From assembly GCF_000016605.1 (NCBI RefSeq), contig NC_009440.1, positions 1,834,001-1,898,000 of the forward strand: a stretch of 64,000 bases of DNA, in the 5' to 3' direction. The stretch's first letter is position 1. Each line of letters begins with the position of its first letter. Position numbers and translations under genes: made by a program. Below the pieces are notes generated by a model. It ran no database searches. It had not been told where the DNA came from and saw only the letters and a list, made by a program, of their open reading frames with translations. Origin of the DNA: Metallosphaera sedula DSM 5348. Its GTDB lineage: Archaea > Thermoproteota > Thermoprotei_A > Sulfolobales > Sulfolobaceae. Positions 49,427 through 59,820 of this stretch are shown one piece after another.

Positions 49427-52282
49427 TTGGTGATTACGATTCCATCGCACGAATTCACAGATTTATTGAATGAAATCTCAAAGAAATGGCAAGAGGAGTG
49501 GAGCAAGAACAGGATATTTGAGGCTGATCCCAAGGATCAGAAGAAGTTCTTCACCACTGTCGCGTTTCCCTATCCTAACTCTCCATTTCACCTGGGACAC
49601 GGTAGAACATACGTAACGGGTGACGTTTACGCTAGATTCATGAGGATGAAGGGATATAACGTCCTCTTCCCAATGGGCTTTCACTTTACTGGTACCCCGA
49701 TCATAACCATGGCAGATGACGTGGCGAAGGGTGATAAGGACCTACTCGACATATTTCAGAACATTTACGAGATACCAGCTGACGTTATACCCAAGTTGTC
49801 CGACCCGCTCTTCATGGCGAATTACTTTAAGGAAGATATCAAGGCAGCCATGAGGGAAATAGGTTTATCCATAGATTGGAGGAGGGAGTTCACCACAATA
49901 GACCCACAATTCTCAGCTTTCATAGTGTGGCAATTCTCCAAGCTACAGAAGAAAGGTTACGTGGTAAAGGATACCCATCCCGTGGGTTGGTGTCCCGTTC
50001 ACAACCTCCCCGTTGGAATGCATGATACCAAGGGAGACATGGAACCTGAGATTGGAGAGTACGTTGTGATATTCTTCGAGAGTAAGATGGGAGCACTTGC
50101 CGCTGCGACCCTAAGGCCTGAAACCATTTTTGGGGCAGTAGCAGTTTGGGTAAACCCTAAGGCAACGTACACGGTTGCGGAGATTTGGGGTAAGAAGGTA
50201 ATAGTCTCGGAGAAGGCCGCCGAGAAGTTGAAGTTCCAGACTGACGTGAAGGTGCTCGAAAAGGTCAGCGGATCGGACCTTCTGAAGATCGTGGCGATAA
50301 ACCCCATTACGGGGAAGGAGATTCCAATCCTTCCTGCAGATTTCGTGGACCCCACAACTGCCACGGGCGTCGTTATGAGTGTTCCAGCACATGCTCCCTT
50401 TGACTACTTCTACCTGAAGAAGGCCAAGGTTGGCATAGAACCCATACCCGTGGTCGCAGTTGAGGGACAGGGAGATGCTCCAGCAAAGGATCTAGTTGAG
50501 TCGTCCCATCCCAAGAACGACGCTGATCTCAAGAAGCTCACTGAACAGCTGTACAGGTTGGAGTTTAACAAGGGGCTTATGAGGAGCGACATACTCAGGT
50601 TAGTGAAAGACGAGCTCAGGGCTGAGCTTTCAGTGGTAGCGGGAAAACAGGTACCTGAGGCCAGGAAGATGGTCACGGATATCTTGATTCAGAGGAAGGC
50701 TGGCACGAAGATGCTGGAGATAATGAACAAGCCCGTGTACTGCAGGTGCGGTAACGAAGTGGTTGTTAAGATTCTTCAGGACCAGTGGTTCTTGGATTAC
50801 GGCAACCCCGAGTGGAAGGCTAAGGCTAAAAAGCTCTTGGACAGCATGAGGGTAATCCCCGAGGAGACCAGGAAGGACTTCGAATACGCCCTCGATTGGT
50901 TGCAAAAGAGAGCCTGTGCAAGGACAAGGGGACTAGGTACCCCTCTCCCCTGGGACAAGAAATGGATCATCGAGAGCCTATCCGATTCCACTATCTACAT
51001 GGCTTACTATACCCTCTCCCACAAGATAAAGGAGTTCGGACTTCATCCCTCTCAACTCACTGAGGAGACCTGGGATTACATAATGCTGGGAGAAGGCGAC
51101 GTCAAGGCCATATCGGAGAGAAACAAGATAGGAGTAGATGCCTTACAAGAGTTGAGGAGACACTTCACCTACTGGTATCCGCTTGATCTAAGGCATAGCG
51201 GTCCTGATCTGATCCCCAACCACCTGAGCTTCTTCATATTCAATCACGCTGGGATATTTCCTGAAAACCTCTGGCCAAGGGGCGTTGCCGTAAACGGCTT
51301 CATCCTCTACGAGGGGAAGAAGATGAGCAAGTCCCTGAGGAACATAGTTCCGCTGAGGAAGGCCATAAGAACGTATGGAGCAGACGTGATAAGGATAGCC
51401 CTTTCCTCTCTGGTTGATATGAGCTCTGACGCTAACTTCACCGAGGCAGGGGCCAGGGCAATCGCAGACAACCTGAAGAGGTTTTACGAACTGATGCAGA
51501 TGCAGGATGGCTCCACGATTGATGGAACTCCTGAGAAGTGGCTGAGATCGAAGTTACACAGGCTAGTAAGAGACGTCACTCCGCTCATGGAGTCCATGAG
51601 GTTCAGGGAGGTGATAAACGAGCTGCTCTTCAACCTATCATCTTACATCAACGAATACCTAGAAATGGTGAGGTCGGAGTCCAGGGAGTACAATAGGGAT
51701 GTGATCAGGGAGGTTGTGGAGACCTGGACAAAGTTAATGGCCCCCTTCGCCCCTCACCTTACCGAGGAGATGTGGCATCAACTGGGGCATAACACCTTCC
51801 TGTCCTTAGAGAGTTGGCCAACCCCAGACAATAGCAAGATCAATGACCAGATAGAGTTGGAACATGAGTATCATAAGCTGTTAATAGAGGACATAAGGGC
51901 AATACTCAACGTGTACAAGGGTAAGCCTTCCTCCGTCCTATTATACGTTCACGACGGGAGTCTGAATCAGGTCGTGAAGAGCGCTCTGGACGTGCTGAAC
52001 AGTGGAGGGACAATGAAGGACTTCATGCAGAAGAACACGCCAAAGAGCAAGGAGGAGGCAAGGGTACTTCAGAGGATCATGCAATACGTGACGGAGATGC
52101 CGGAGACCGTGAAGAAACTAATCTACTCTAACGTCAATGAAATGGAAGTAACGAGAAAGGGAGTGCCACTTCTGAGGTATAAGCTGAACCTAGAGATTGA
52201 GGTTTTGGCCTACACTCAGGAAGTGAAGCAGAAATTAAACAAAGACGCTTTGCCCTACAGGCCAGCAATACTCGTGAAGTAA
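49427..52282 (+). CDS. leuS: Leucyl-tRNA synthetase
   Basis: The 951-residue class I synthetase has the HIGH-type site HLGH near residue 55. The CP1 editing domain occupies about 150-450 and contains [21 protein letters not shown] is near residue 635, and an archaeal C-terminal domain follows. Sulfolobales carry two LeuRS paralogues, one of which has degraded catalytic motifs. Both catalytic signatures are intact here, so this should be the functional one (inference). TTG 49427 and GTG 49430 are adjacent start options. Confidence 0.93.
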   Translation: MVITIPSHEFTDLLNEISKKWQEEWSKNRIFEADPKDQKKFFTTVAFPYPNSPFHLGHGRTYVTGDVYARFMRMKGYNVLFPMGFHFTGTPIITMADDVAKGDKDLLDIFQNIYEIPADVIPKLSDPLFMANYFKEDIKAAMREIGLSIDWRREFTTIDPQFSAFIVWQFSKLQKKGYVVKDTHPVGWCPVHNLPVGMHDTKGDMEPEIGEYVVIFFESKMGALAAATLRPETIFGAVAVWVNPKATYTVAEIWGKKVIVSEKAAEKLKFQTDVKVLEKVSGSDLLKIVAINPITGKEIPILPADFVDPTTATGVVMSVPAHAPFDYFYLKKAKVGIEPIPVVAVEGQGDAPAKDLVESSHPKNDADLKKLTEQLYRLEFNKGLMRSDILRLVKDELRAELSVVAGKQVPEARKMVTDILIQRKAGTKMLEIMNKPVYCRCGNEVVVKILQDQWFLDYGNPEWKAKAKKLLDSMRVIPEETRKDFEYALDWLQKRACARTRGLGTPLPWDKKWIIESLSDSTIYMAYYTLSHKIKEFGLHPSQLTEETWDYIMLGEGDVKAISERNKIGVDALQELRRHFTYWYPLDLRHSGPDLIPNHLSFFIFNHAGIFPENLWPRGVAVNGFILYEGKKMSKSLRNIVPLRKAIRTYGADVIRIALSSLVDMSSDANFTEAGARAIADNLKRFYELMQMQDGSTIDGTPEKWLRSKLHRLVRDVTPLMESMRFREVINELLFNLSSYINEYLEMVRSESREYNRDVIREVVETWTKLMAPFAPHLTEEMWHQLGHNTFLSLESWPTPDNSKINDQIELEHEYHKLLIEDIRAILNVYKGKPSSVLLYVHDGSLNQVVKSALDVLNSGGTMKDFMQKNTPKSKEEARVLQRIMQYVTEMPETVKKLIYSNVNEMEVTRKGVPLLRYKLNLEIEVLAYTQEVKQKLNKDALPYRPAILVK

Positions 52283-52870
52283 TTAATAAAACGATTGCTT
52301 AACAATTTCAATCAAATTTCTTCTCGCCCTCAACTTGCCTATCCTGATTAGAAAGGCTATTTCTTCCCTTACCTGTTCCTTGGGCATGTTCAGCTTCCGT
52401 GAGGCTGCCTCCACAAGCTCACCCATCAGTGCTGTCCCGCCGAAATCCTCAAGAACCGAGAGGACACTTGATTTCTCGTAGTTCACGTCCTCCACTCCAG
52501 TGTTGGTTACCTTGAAGAGAAACTTACTACCTTCACCAACCGCCATGAAGATCCCGTCGTTTATCCTTGTCACCTTTAACTCCCTGGCCCCTGGCAGTCT
52601 GAGATGCCTACTCGAGGTAACAAGGAGGTAATTGGGGGGAACTTCAGCCTCAGACATGGCGTCGAATACCAGGTTAACTGACTTGGGAGTGCACCTCAGT
52701 TCCACGGAGAAGGGGGCAATATTCCATTTTACCCTATCCTCGTTCACTATACATACTTCCTCCCCCCTCTGTGTAAGGAGCCTTGCTAACGACAGCGTTA
52801 CCGTAAGGCTAGCGGTGTAATAATATGAGACAAGAAGGTGCTTTCCTGAAGCTAACTCCTCGAGAAACAT
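52283..52870 (-). CDS. Hypothetical protein with possible C-terminal winged helix
   Basis: The 195-residue protein has an N-terminal half ([27 protein letters not shown]) like a P-loop-less nucleotide-binding or RecA-like fragment. A C-terminal segment (about 140-190, [37 protein letters not shown]) resembles a winged helix. I do not recognise it. It converges with leuS with no gap and is divergent from hisC. Its ATG at 52870 lies inside the longest possible hisC frame. Confidence 0.6.
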   Translation of the reverse strand: MFLEELASGKHLLVSYYYTASLTVTLSLARLLTQRGEEVCIVNEDRVKWNIAPFSVELRCTPKSVNLVFDAMSEAEVPPNYLLVTSSRHLRLPGARELKVTRINDGIFMAVGEGSKFLFKVTNTGVEDVNYEKSSVLSVLEDFGGTALMGELVEAASRKLNMPKEQVREEIAFLIRIGKLRARRNLIEIVKQSFY

Positions 52871-54000
52871 GTGATGGAAAAAGCTTAAAACAGGTTAAAA
52901 ACTATTCCTCCCGAGGGATTCTTATTGCACCAACCGATGTAAAGGACATTATATACCCATGGTTAAAGGAGGCAAAGGAGTACGATTTCTCGGATATCAA
53001 GGATGGGATCAGGCTACACCTGAATGAGTCCCCCTATCCGCCTCCCGATTTCGTCCTAGATGCGGTAAAGAAGTATTTAATTCAAGGGAACAGGTATCAG
53101 CATCCAGATCTAACCAAGAGGTTTAAGGAGCTCGCTGCCGAGTATAATAAGGTTGAACCTGGGGAGATCTTTCCAACACCTGGTGGAGACGGAGCCATAA
53201 GGTCAGTGTTCCTTAATCTCTCCATGCCTGGGGACAGGGTCGTGTTGAACTATCCCAGCTACAGCATGTACTCGGTCTACTCTTCCTTTAGGGGGTTGAA
53301 CCAGGTTAGGGTTCCCCTTAGGGAGGAGGGAGAGTGGTGGAAGGAGGACTGGGAGAAGTTAGTTACTGAGGCCAGAGACGCTAGATTGGTGGCAATAGAC
53401 GACCCCAATAATCCAACTGGCTCCCCCATGATCATGGGGGACGAGCAAAGATTGAGGGAACTGGTGGAGTCGACCAAGGGGATAGTCCTTCTTGACGAGG
53501 CATATTACGAGTTTTCGGGATACACTGCCTCAAGGCTGGTGTCTAAGTATCCGAACCTCATGATTGTGAGGACCATGAGTAAGGCCTTCTCTCTTGCCTC
53601 CTTTAGGGTGGGTTATCTCATAGCTAACAGGGATGTGGTAAAGGCCCTCGAGAAGGGATCCACGCCCTTTGACGTTGCTCTTCCTTCTCTCATAGCTGGC
53701 ATAACCGCATTGGAAAATCCAGGTTACGCACACAGGATTGCTCAGGAGATCTCGGAGAACAGGGAAGGATTATACCAGGGATTAATTTCCCTCGGCGTGA
53801 AGGCTTACAGGTCAATTACCAACTTCCTCTTGTTTAAACATTCAGCGGAGCTGGTCGAGCCCTTGATGAGGAAAGGGATAGCCATAAGGAACCCAGTAAA
53901 GGGATTTTATAGGGTATCAGTTGGGACAAAAGAGCAGTGTAATTTGTTCCTAAATAAACTGGGTGAAGTACTTGAAAATAGCGATACCAAACAAAGGTAG
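52825..54000 (+). CDS. hisC: Histidinol-phosphate aminotransferase
   Basis: The frame from ATG 52825 is 391 codons. Homology to HisC begins at about residue 45 ([31 protein letters not shown]). The PLP lysine is in [16 protein letters not shown], and [10 protein letters not shown] and DEAYYEFSG are present. No other ATG, GTG or TTG lies in frame before the homologous part. The promoter-like TTAAAA elements at 52882-52900 lie after the ATG, so the real start may be a non-standard ATT at 52918 or 52924. It is the first gene of hisCGABFDEHI. Confidence 0.92.
   Translation: MRQEGAFLKLTPRETCDGKSLKQVKNYSSRGILIAPTDVKDIIYPWLKEAKEYDFSDIKDGIRLHLNESPYPPPDFVLDAVKKYLIQGNRYQHPDLTKRFKELAAEYNKVEPGEIFPTPGGDGAIRSVFLNLSMPGDRVVLNYPSYSMYSVYSSFRGLNQVRVPLREEGEWWKEDWEKLVTEARDARLVAIDDPNNPTGSPMIMGDEQRLRELVESTKGIVLLDEAYYEFSGYTASRLVSKYPNLMIVRTMSKAFSLASFRVGYLIANRDVVKALEKGSTPFDVALPSLIAGITALENPGYAHRIAQEISENREGLYQGLISLGVKAYRSITNFLLFKHSAELVEPLMRKGIAIRNPVKGFYRVSVGTKEQCNLFLNKLGEVLENSDTKQR
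52882..52900 (+). promoter_or_regulatory. Candidate promoter of the his operon
   Basis: Two TTAAAA elements (AGCTTAAAAC and GGTTAAAAAC) lie just downstream of the start of the divergent gene. They predict initiation around 52908-52925, downstream of the only ATG of the hisC frame (52825). Confidence 0.4.
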
Positions 54001-54829
54001 GTTACAGGGTCCGGCCCTCCAGTTCCTGAACTCCGTGGGAATCAAGCCAATGGCCAATGACGACAGGGCCCTTATGGTACCCACCAGCTGGGAAGGAGTC
54101 CAGTTGGTAACCATAAGGACGGAGGATATACCCAACATCGTGGAGACCGGAGCGGTAGACCTTGGAATAACTGGGTTAGATTACGTGATGGAGTCCGGGG
54201 CGGACGTTGAGGAACTGGTTAAGCTGGATTTTGGGAAATCTAGACTAGTTTTAGCCGTTCCCATGTCCTGGAACATAGAGGATCCAAGGGATATGCCCAA
54301 GAACGTGAGAATAGCCACAAAGTATCACAACATAGCCAGAGCTTACCTGGAGAGAAAGGGAATTGAGGCGAGGTTGGTGAAGATTAGCGGGGCTGCCGAG
54401 ATAATGCCGTCCCTAGGAGCAGCAGACGCCATCATTGACGTGACCAGCACTGGAACTACCCTGAAGCTTCACGGCCTCAAACCCATTGACGTAGTGAGCG
54501 AGAGTTATGCAATGGTTATCGGAAACAAGAACTGGATGAAATCTGAGGAGGCTGACAGAATAAACCTAGTACTAACCATGATGAAAGGTGCCCTCAGTGC
54601 TAGGGGGAAGAAAATGATTTTCATGAACGTGGATGACGTTAACCTTGAGGCAGTGGTCTCCTCGCTTCCCGCGATGCTAGCTCCAGCGGTCTCTAAGTTG
54701 AGTAACTCGAACGCCTGGGAAGTTGTCACTGTGACTGACGAGGAAATGTTGCCTGAAGTCATAGCCAAGGCCAAGACGGCCGGTGCAAGGGATATTGTAG
54801 TGGTTAACATAGAGAAGGTGATAAAATGA
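53972..54829 (+). CDS. hisG: ATP phosphoribosyltransferase, long form
   Basis: The 285-residue enzyme catalyses the first histidine step, ATP plus PRPP. TTG 53972 gives [19 protein letters not shown], which matches known starts; GTG 53963 would add three residues. [10 protein letters not shown] is a conserved block, and [16 protein letters not shown] is the PRPP-site segment. The C-terminal about 75 residues are the regulatory HisG-C domain, so no HisZ is needed. It overlaps hisC and abuts hisA. Confidence 0.95.
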   Translation: MKIAIPNKGRLQGPALQFLNSVGIKPMANDDRALMVPTSWEGVQLVTIRTEDIPNIVETGAVDLGITGLDYVMESGADVEELVKLDFGKSRLVLAVPMSWNIEDPRDMPKNVRIATKYHNIARAYLERKGIEARLVKISGAAEIMPSLGAADAIIDVTSTGTTLKLHGLKPIDVVSESYAMVIGNKNWMKSEEADRINLVLTMMKGALSARGKKMIFMNVDDVNLEAVVSSLPAMLAPAVSKLSNSNAWEVVTVTDEEMLPEVIAKAKTAGARDIVVVNIEKVIK

Positions 54830-55512
54830 AGGTGGTCCCAAGCATCGACATCAGTAAGGGAATGGCAGTGAAGAGGGTAAGGGGAAGGGAGGGAACTGGA
54901 CTAGTTCTAGGTGATCCCCTTAAGATAGCAGAGGAACTAAGGAACATGGGTTACACCTCTGTCCACCTAGTGGACCTGGACGCAGCGGAGGGAAAGGGTG
55001 ATAACGTGGAGGTTATAGAGAGAGTTATGAAGGATTTCTCAGAGATCTCCGTTGGTGGAGGTATCAGGGACAGATCTAGATTGGAGAGATTCCTTTCGTC
55101 CGGAGCAACCAAGGTTGTCATGTCCACCCTTGCCTTTACTAAACCTGACACTTTCAGGAGGGTCGTGGCAGGGTACGAGAACAGGGTACTGGTGTCTGTG
55201 GATTACTGCGAAAGAAAGGTTCTAATCAAGGGCTGGAACGAGTCTGCCATGTCCTTTGAGGAGGCAATCTCTCACGTAAATTCCCTAGGGGTGAGGGGTG
55301 TGATCTTCACATACGTTTGCAACGAGGGAACCCGAAACGGAATAGATCCTGAAATAGGGAGGTACGTCAACCTTGTTCAAGGGGAGAAGGGATACGCCGG
55401 TGGAATAGGCTCAATTCAGGACCTTCAGGAACTAGATAAGATGGGGTTCCATTTTGCCATAGTGGGTATGTCGCTCTATGCAGGAGTTCTTAGGGGTGTA
55501 ACCAGTGTCTAG
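54826..55512 (+). CDS. hisA: ProFAR isomerase
   Basis: This is a 228-residue (beta/alpha)8 barrel. It has the N-terminal catalytic Asp in VPSIDISKGMAVKRVRG, the phosphate-site repeat ISVGGGIRDRS, and the second-half GYAGGIGSIQDL. It converts ProFAR to PRFAR. It is slightly shorter than bacterial HisA, as in other Sulfolobales. It overlaps hisG by 4 nt and hisB by 8 nt. Confidence 0.94.
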   Translation: MKVVPSIDISKGMAVKRVRGREGTGLVLGDPLKIAEELRNMGYTSVHLVDLDAAEGKGDNVEVIERVMKDFSEISVGGGIRDRSRLERFLSSGATKVVMSTLAFTKPDTFRRVVAGYENRVLVSVDYCERKVLIKGWNESAMSFEEAISHVNSLGVRGVIFTYVCNEGTRNGIDPEIGRYVNLVQGEKGYAGGIGSIQDLQELDKMGFHFAIVGMSLYAGVLRGVTSV

Positions 55513-56086
55513 GTATGTTGAGAAAGTCAGGGAAACCAAGGAGACTAAGGTCCAAGTGAAGCTGGAGCTAGACGGAGAGGGAAAGGTGGAGATCAGAACC
55601 CCAGTTCCCTTCTTTGACCACATGCTTCACTCCATGCTCTTTTACATGAAGGTCAACGCCACTATCCTAGGAGAGGATAAGCAGGGTTACGACGATCATC
55701 ACATAGTGGAGGACGTTGGAATAACCCTAGGTCAGGCCATCAAGGATGCGTTGGGAGACAGGAGAGGGATTAAGAGGTTCTCCAGTGCTGTGATTCCCAT
55801 GGATGAGGCACTGGTTCTGGTGGCAGTGGACGTTTCAGGAAGGGGATACGCATCTACTAACCTGGACTTGAAGAGAGAGAAGATAGGAGATCTATCCACC
55901 GAGAACGTGGCTCACTTCTTCTGGTCGCTTGCAACCAACGCTGGGATCACGCTACACGTGAGGAAACTTGATGGGGTAAACGAGCACCACATAGTTGAGG
56001 CAGCCTTCAAGGGAGTGGGACTTGCCCTGGGAGAGGCATGCTCCATTCAGGGAGAGGGGATCAGGAGCACGAAGGGATCACTATGA
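55505..56086 (+). CDS. hisB: Imidazoleglycerol-phosphate dehydratase
   Basis: This 193-residue monofunctional dehydratase has the characteristic metal-binding clusters FFDHMLHSM and DDHHIVEDVGI, repeated in the second half as NEHHIVEAAFKG. The phosphatase domain found in enterobacterial HisB is absent. The GTG start lies within the hisA 3' end; the stop overlaps hisF as ATGA. Confidence 0.95.
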   Translation: MSRYVEKVRETKETKVQVKLELDGEGKVEIRTPVPFFDHMLHSMLFYMKVNATILGEDKQGYDDHHIVEDVGITLGQAIKDALGDRRGIKRFSSAVIPMDEALVLVAVDVSGRGYASTNLDLKREKIGDLSTENVAHFFWSLATNAGITLHVRKLDGVNEHHIVEAAFKGVGLALGEACSIQGEGIRSTKGSL

Positions 56087-56838
56087 CCACAAGGAGAATA
56101 ATAGCCTGTCTTGACGTTAAGGACGGAAAGGTGGTCAAGGGAGTCAGATTTCTCGACCTGAAGCTGAAGGGTGATCCCGCTGAGCTTGCCTCTAGGTATG
56201 AGGAGGAAGGTGCGGACGAAATAGTGTTCCTCGATATATCAGCCACGGTGGAGGGAAGGAAGACCCTTCTAGAGAAGGTGAGGGAGACAGCAAGCGTTCT
56301 ATCCATTCCCTTGACTGTGGGAGGAGGAGTGAGGACTGTTGAAGATGTGTCCAACCTGTTGTCTAACGGAGCAGATAAGGTTAGTCTCAACACGGTCGCG
56401 GCGGAGAACCCCTCAGTGGTTTCAATGGCTTCGCGGGAATTTGGAGCTCAGGCCGTGGTAGTGGCCATAGACGCCAAGAGGGTTGGAAATGGCTGGAGAG
56501 TCTTCGTGAGATCTGGGACCAAGGACACAGGCTTAGACGCGGTGGACTGGGCTAAACGCGTTGAGGAAATGGGAGCCGGAGAGATCCTTCTCACTAGCAT
56601 TGACAGAGATGGAACCAGGGATGGCTACGACCTAGAGCTCACCAAGGCCGTGGTTAGGGCCACCAAGGTTCCTGTAATAGCCAGCGGAGGAGCTGGAAAA
56701 CCCGATCATTTCCTTTCCGTGTTTAGGCAAGCTGGAGCAGATGCAGCCCTGGCAGCGGGTATATTTCATGATGGGGTAATCAGGATACGTGAATTGAAGG
56801 ATTATTTAAAAGATGCAGGAATAGAGGTGAGAACGTGA
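56083..56838 (+). CDS. hisF: Imidazole glycerol phosphate synthase cyclase subunit
   Basis: The 251-residue (beta/alpha)8 barrel is started at ATG 56083 ([19 protein letters not shown]), overlapping the hisB stop by 4 nt. The catalytic Asp11 equivalent is in ACLDVKDG and the second in [15 protein letters not shown]. Together with HisH it makes imidazole-glycerol phosphate and AICAR. It overlaps hisD by 4 nt. Confidence 0.95.
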   Translation: MTTRRIIACLDVKDGKVVKGVRFLDLKLKGDPAELASRYEEEGADEIVFLDISATVEGRKTLLEKVRETASVLSIPLTVGGGVRTVEDVSNLLSNGADKVSLNTVAAENPSVVSMASREFGAQAVVVAIDAKRVGNGWRVFVRSGTKDTGLDAVDWAKRVEEMGAGEILLTSIDRDGTRDGYDLELTKAVVRATKVPVIASGGAGKPDHFLSVFRQAGADAALAAGIFHDGVIRIRELKDYLKDAGIEVRT

Positions 56839-58022
56839 TAAAGAGGGAACTTCCAACAAGGAGAGTACAGTCTTTCTCTCAAGTTCTAGATAAGGTAAAT
56901 GAGATAGTAGAGAAGGTAAGGAAGGAAGGAGATAGGGCATTGAGGGAATTTGCCCTACAGTTTGACAACGTTAAACTTGAGGAGCTCGTCCTAAGCGAGG
57001 AGCAAGTGGCCAACGCAGCTTCCAAGATTAAGCCTGAGGTGAAGGGAGCCATAGATGAGATCTGGGACCAACTGGTTTCGTTCCACGAATTGATAAAGCC
57101 TCCCAGTCTAGGCGGCGGGAGCAAGAACGTTGAATACGGAGTCCTTTGGAGACCGCTCGAAAGGGTCGGGATTTACGTCCCTGGAGGGAAAAAGTCCTAT
57201 CCGTCTACCCTTATGATGGCCGGTATACCTGCTAGGATAGCGGGAGTGGAGGAAATTCATGTGGCCACCCCTGTGAAGGGAGAAATAGATCCTGCCATAG
57301 CTTACATTGCCTTCAAGTTAAGGGTTAAGAGAGTTTACCCTGTGGGCGGAGCTCAAGCCATAGCCGCTTTGGCCTTTGGAACAGAGAGCGTGACCAAGGT
57401 GGATAAGATTGTGGGACCCGGGAACGTGTACGTCCAGGCCGCTAAGTTCATTGTGAGTCAAGAAATTGGAATAGACGGTATTGAGGGACCAACTGAACTC
57501 GTGGTAATCGCTGATCAAACCTCAGATCCAAGGAGTATTGCCCTAGATCTTATGGCCCAGGGGGAGCATGGCTCCTCATCTCTTCTAGTGCTCATGTCCA
57601 ATTCCGAGGAACTCCTAAACAAGGTTGCCGAGCTTCTTAACGACGAAAACGAGTACTACCTTGTGAAGACGGAGAACTTGGAGACAGCGATAGAACTCGC
57701 AAACAAAATAGCGCCAGAACATCTATCCCTTTACACTTCAAGGTCTAGGGAGCTTCTTCACCTGGTTAAGAACGCTGGTGCTATTACCCTTGGAAACACG
57801 CCTCCTGCACTCATTGATTACTCTGCTGGACCCGACCACATACTCCCGACCAACGGTTGGGCTAGATTCAGGGGAGGGGTTACGGTTTACGACTTCCTAA
57901 AGCCCGTTTCCTATGTGAATGCCGAGAAGGTCGACAAAAAACTAGTCAAGGCAGCAGAGATACTCGCAGAGTATGAAGGGTTTAAGCATCACGCCAAAAG
58001 TATAGGTGTTAGGTATGACTGA
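56835..58022 (+). CDS. hisD: Histidinol dehydrogenase
   Basis: The 395-residue enzyme oxidises histidinol to histidine with NAD and zinc. Signature blocks are VYPVGGAQAIAALAFGTESV, KIVGPGNVYV, DLMAQGEHG and the histidine pair in IAPEHLSLYT. The GTG start overlaps hisF. The end overlaps hisE by 8 nt. Confidence 0.96.
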   Translation: MIKRELPTRRVQSFSQVLDKVNEIVEKVRKEGDRALREFALQFDNVKLEELVLSEEQVANAASKIKPEVKGAIDEIWDQLVSFHELIKPPSLGGGSKNVEYGVLWRPLERVGIYVPGGKKSYPSTLMMAGIPARIAGVEEIHVATPVKGEIDPAIAYIAFKLRVKRVYPVGGAQAIAALAFGTESVTKVDKIVGPGNVYVQAAKFIVSQEIGIDGIEGPTELVVIADQTSDPRSIALDLMAQGEHGSSSLLVLMSNSEELLNKVAELLNDENEYYLVKTENLETAIELANKIAPEHLSLYTSRSRELLHLVKNAGAITLGNTPPALIDYSAGPDHILPTNGWARFRGGVTVYDFLKPVSYVNAEKVDKKLVKAAEILAEYEGFKHHAKSIGVRYD

Positions 58023-58296
58023 CGTTCTCGAGGAGTTATCAGGTATTATAGCTCAAAGGCTTAGGGAGATGCCGGAGGGAAGCTATACGGCCTCCCTTGC
58101 TAAGAAGGGAAAGGGGTATGTGGCCAGGAAAGTGGGGGAAGAGGCCGTTGAGGTAGTCGTGGCATCGCTCTCCGAGGGAAGAGAAAGGGTAGTAAGCGAG
58201 ACGGCAGACCTCATCTATCACCTTCTAGTCCTCCTTGCCATGGAGGGGATATCCTTGGATGAGGTAAGAGATGAGTTGAGGAGGAGAATGAAATGA
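58015..58296 (+). CDS. hisE: Phosphoribosyl-ATP pyrophosphatase
   Basis: The 93-residue all-helical MazG-like enzyme starts at ATG 58015 (TDVLEELSGIIAQRL). The metal-binding residues are in KVGEEAVEVVVAS and ETADLIYHLLVLL. It removes pyrophosphate from PR-ATP. HisE and HisI are separate genes here, not fused. It overlaps hisH by 4 nt. Confidence 0.94.
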   Translation: MTDVLEELSGIIAQRLREMPEGSYTASLAKKGKGYVARKVGEEAVEVVVASLSEGRERVVSETADLIYHLLVLLAMEGISLDEVRDELRRRMK

Positions 58297-58880
58297 GGGC
58301 TATCGTTCTCAACTACGGTGTGGGAAACCTGTTCAGCATCTCCGCAGGCCTAAGGAGGGCCGACTTTGAGGTGGAGATCTCGCAGGAACCTAAGGAGGCT
58401 GATCTCATTGTTCTTCCTGGAGTTGGGGCCTTCTCAGCTGTGGGAAACTTCATGAGAAAATGGGAAGCTACCCTGAACGACCTTCGACGAAGAGGAGTTA
58501 GATTTCTGGGGGTTTGTCTGGGCATGCAAATCATGTTTGAGGAGGGAAATGAGGGCGGTAAAACCAGAGGTCTGGGTTGGTTACCTGGCCAAGTTGACCT
58601 GATTAGGGAAGCTCCGAAGCTACCCCACATAGGATGGGATAGCCTCAAGGAACGGAGCCCCTGTATACTGTCGGAGGGACTTGATGGGAAATATGCTTAC
58701 TTCGTTCACAGCTACGTGGCCTATACGCCTCATCCTCCAGCCATGACTAGCCGTTATGGGGTAGAATTTCCAGCGCTAGTGTGCGATGACGGAGTGGCGG
58801 GAACTCAGTTCCATCCAGAAAAAAGTGGAGAAACTGGAAAGATCTTTTTCAATAACCTGAGAAGGTGGCTAAAAGCATGA
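58293..58880 (+). CDS. hisH: Imidazole glycerol phosphate synthase glutaminase subunit
   Basis: The 195-residue class I amidotransferase begins RAIVLNYGVGNLFSI. It has the oxyanion strand PGVGAFSA, the nucleophile Cys in GVCLGMQIMFEEG (about residue 76) and the catalytic His-Glu in AGTQFHPEKSG. It delivers ammonia to HisF. It overlaps hisI by 4 nt. Confidence 0.95.
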   Translation: MRAIVLNYGVGNLFSISAGLRRADFEVEISQEPKEADLIVLPGVGAFSAVGNFMRKWEATLNDLRRRGVRFLGVCLGMQIMFEEGNEGGKTRGLGWLPGQVDLIREAPKLPHIGWDSLKERSPCILSEGLDGKYAYFVHSYVAYTPHPPAMTSRYGVEFPALVCDDGVAGTQFHPEKSGETGKIFFNNLRRWLKA

Positions 58881-59239
58881 AGATGGATAGGGAAACTGCG
58901 GAGGCCATTGCGTCGAAGTTGAACTATAGACATGAAATGAACACCGTGATTGCTGTTCTACAAGACGTGGAATCCAAGGAAGTACTCATGGTGGGCAACA
59001 TGAATAGGGAGGCAGTGGTTCTAACCCTGACCACTGGCCTAGTTCATTTCTGGTCCCTTTCCAGGAATAGGTTATGGCTAAAGGGGGAGACATCGGGGAA
59101 CTTCCAGTACCTCCAAGACTTCAAAATAGACTGCGACGGTGACGCTATTGTAGCTATGGTTAAGTCAGGAGGGCCCGTATGCCACACCGGCAACAGGACC
59201 TGCTTTTATAGGGATTCCTCCAATTTTCTGAAGGAGTAG
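58877..59239 (+). CDS. hisI: Phosphoribosyl-AMP cyclohydrolase
   Basis: The 120-residue enzyme starts at ATG 58877, overlapping the hisH stop as ATGA. It carries the zinc and magnesium site segments KGETSGNFQYLQDFKIDCDGDAI and PVCHTGNRTCFYR. It opens the adenine ring of PR-AMP. It is the last gene of the operon; an A/T-rich tail follows. Confidence 0.95.
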   Translation: MKMDRETAEAIASKLNYRHEMNTVIAVLQDVESKEVLMVGNMNREAVVLTLTTGLVHFWSLSRNRLWLKGETSGNFQYLQDFKIDCDGDAIVAMVKSGGPVCHTGNRTCFYRDSSNFLKE

Positions 59240-59290
59240 GAATTTTATTCTCTTCAAACATTTAGAAATAGATGGTTTTTAGGAAAAAAA

Positions 59291-59300
59291 GAATAAAACC
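59291..59300 (+). promoter_or_regulatory. TATA box of the SufT-like gene
   Basis: GAATAAAACC lies about 30 nt before ATG 59327, fitting a leaderless start there rather than at the GTG 59318. Confidence 0.45.
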
Positions 59301-59326
59301 TTCGCTAACAATGTATTGTGATTGAC

Positions 59327-59734
59327 ATGAGTACACAAACAGTTAACAAAGAAGAGTGGACTAAGAAACTGATGGAAGCCTTGAAAGAGGTTTATGACCC
59401 AGAAATTCCAGTGGACATAGTAAACCTGGGTCTGATTTATGACCTAAAGATTTCAGATGAGGGAGATGTCTACCTGAAGCTTGGTTTAACTGCGCCTGGT
59501 TGCCCGGTGGTTGACGATCTCGTTTACACCGTGCAGGAAGTGGTAAAGGAGACCGTTCCGGCCAGGAATGTGGATGTAGACATAGACATGGAAACCCAAT
59601 GGAGCCCCTTGAAGATGAGCTCTGAGGGAAGGGAGAAGTTCAAGAAGCTTTACGGTTACGATATAGTGGAAATGTGGATACAGACCTATGGCCTTCCAGA
59701 GGAGCAGAACGCGTCGCAGAATCAGGGATCCTGA
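59327..59734 (+). CDS. MIP18/SufT-like (DUF59) iron-sulfur assembly protein
   Basis: The 135-residue protein has the DUF59 core ALKEVYDPEIPVDIVNLGLIYDL, then GLTAPGCPVVDDL with the reactive Cys. A C-terminal extension of about 45 residues follows (MSSEGREKFKKLYGYDIVEMW). Members of this family take part in maturation of iron-sulfur proteins. Several iron-sulfur proteins lie in this window (NuoI, PriL, the radical SAM enzyme), but a direct partnership is not implied. Confidence 0.85.
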   Translation: MSTQTVNKEEWTKKLMEALKEVYDPEIPVDIVNLGLIYDLKISDEGDVYLKLGLTAPGCPVVDDLVYTVQEVVKETVPARNVDVDIDMETQWSPLKMSSEGREKFKKLYGYDIVEMWIQTYGLPEEQNASQNQGS

Positions 59735-59790
59735 ACTTCTTTTAATTTCCCGTTAGTTTAGGTGGATAACCTTCACCCAACCGCCATAGA

Positions 59791-59800
59791 AGATAAAACC
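59791..59800 (+). promoter_or_regulatory. TATA box of serS
   Basis: AGATAAAACC is centred about 25 nt before the GTG at 59821 and supports that GTG as the start of a leaderless mRNA. Confidence 0.45.
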
Positions 59801-59820
59801 TCTTACCTTTTTATTGTGTT

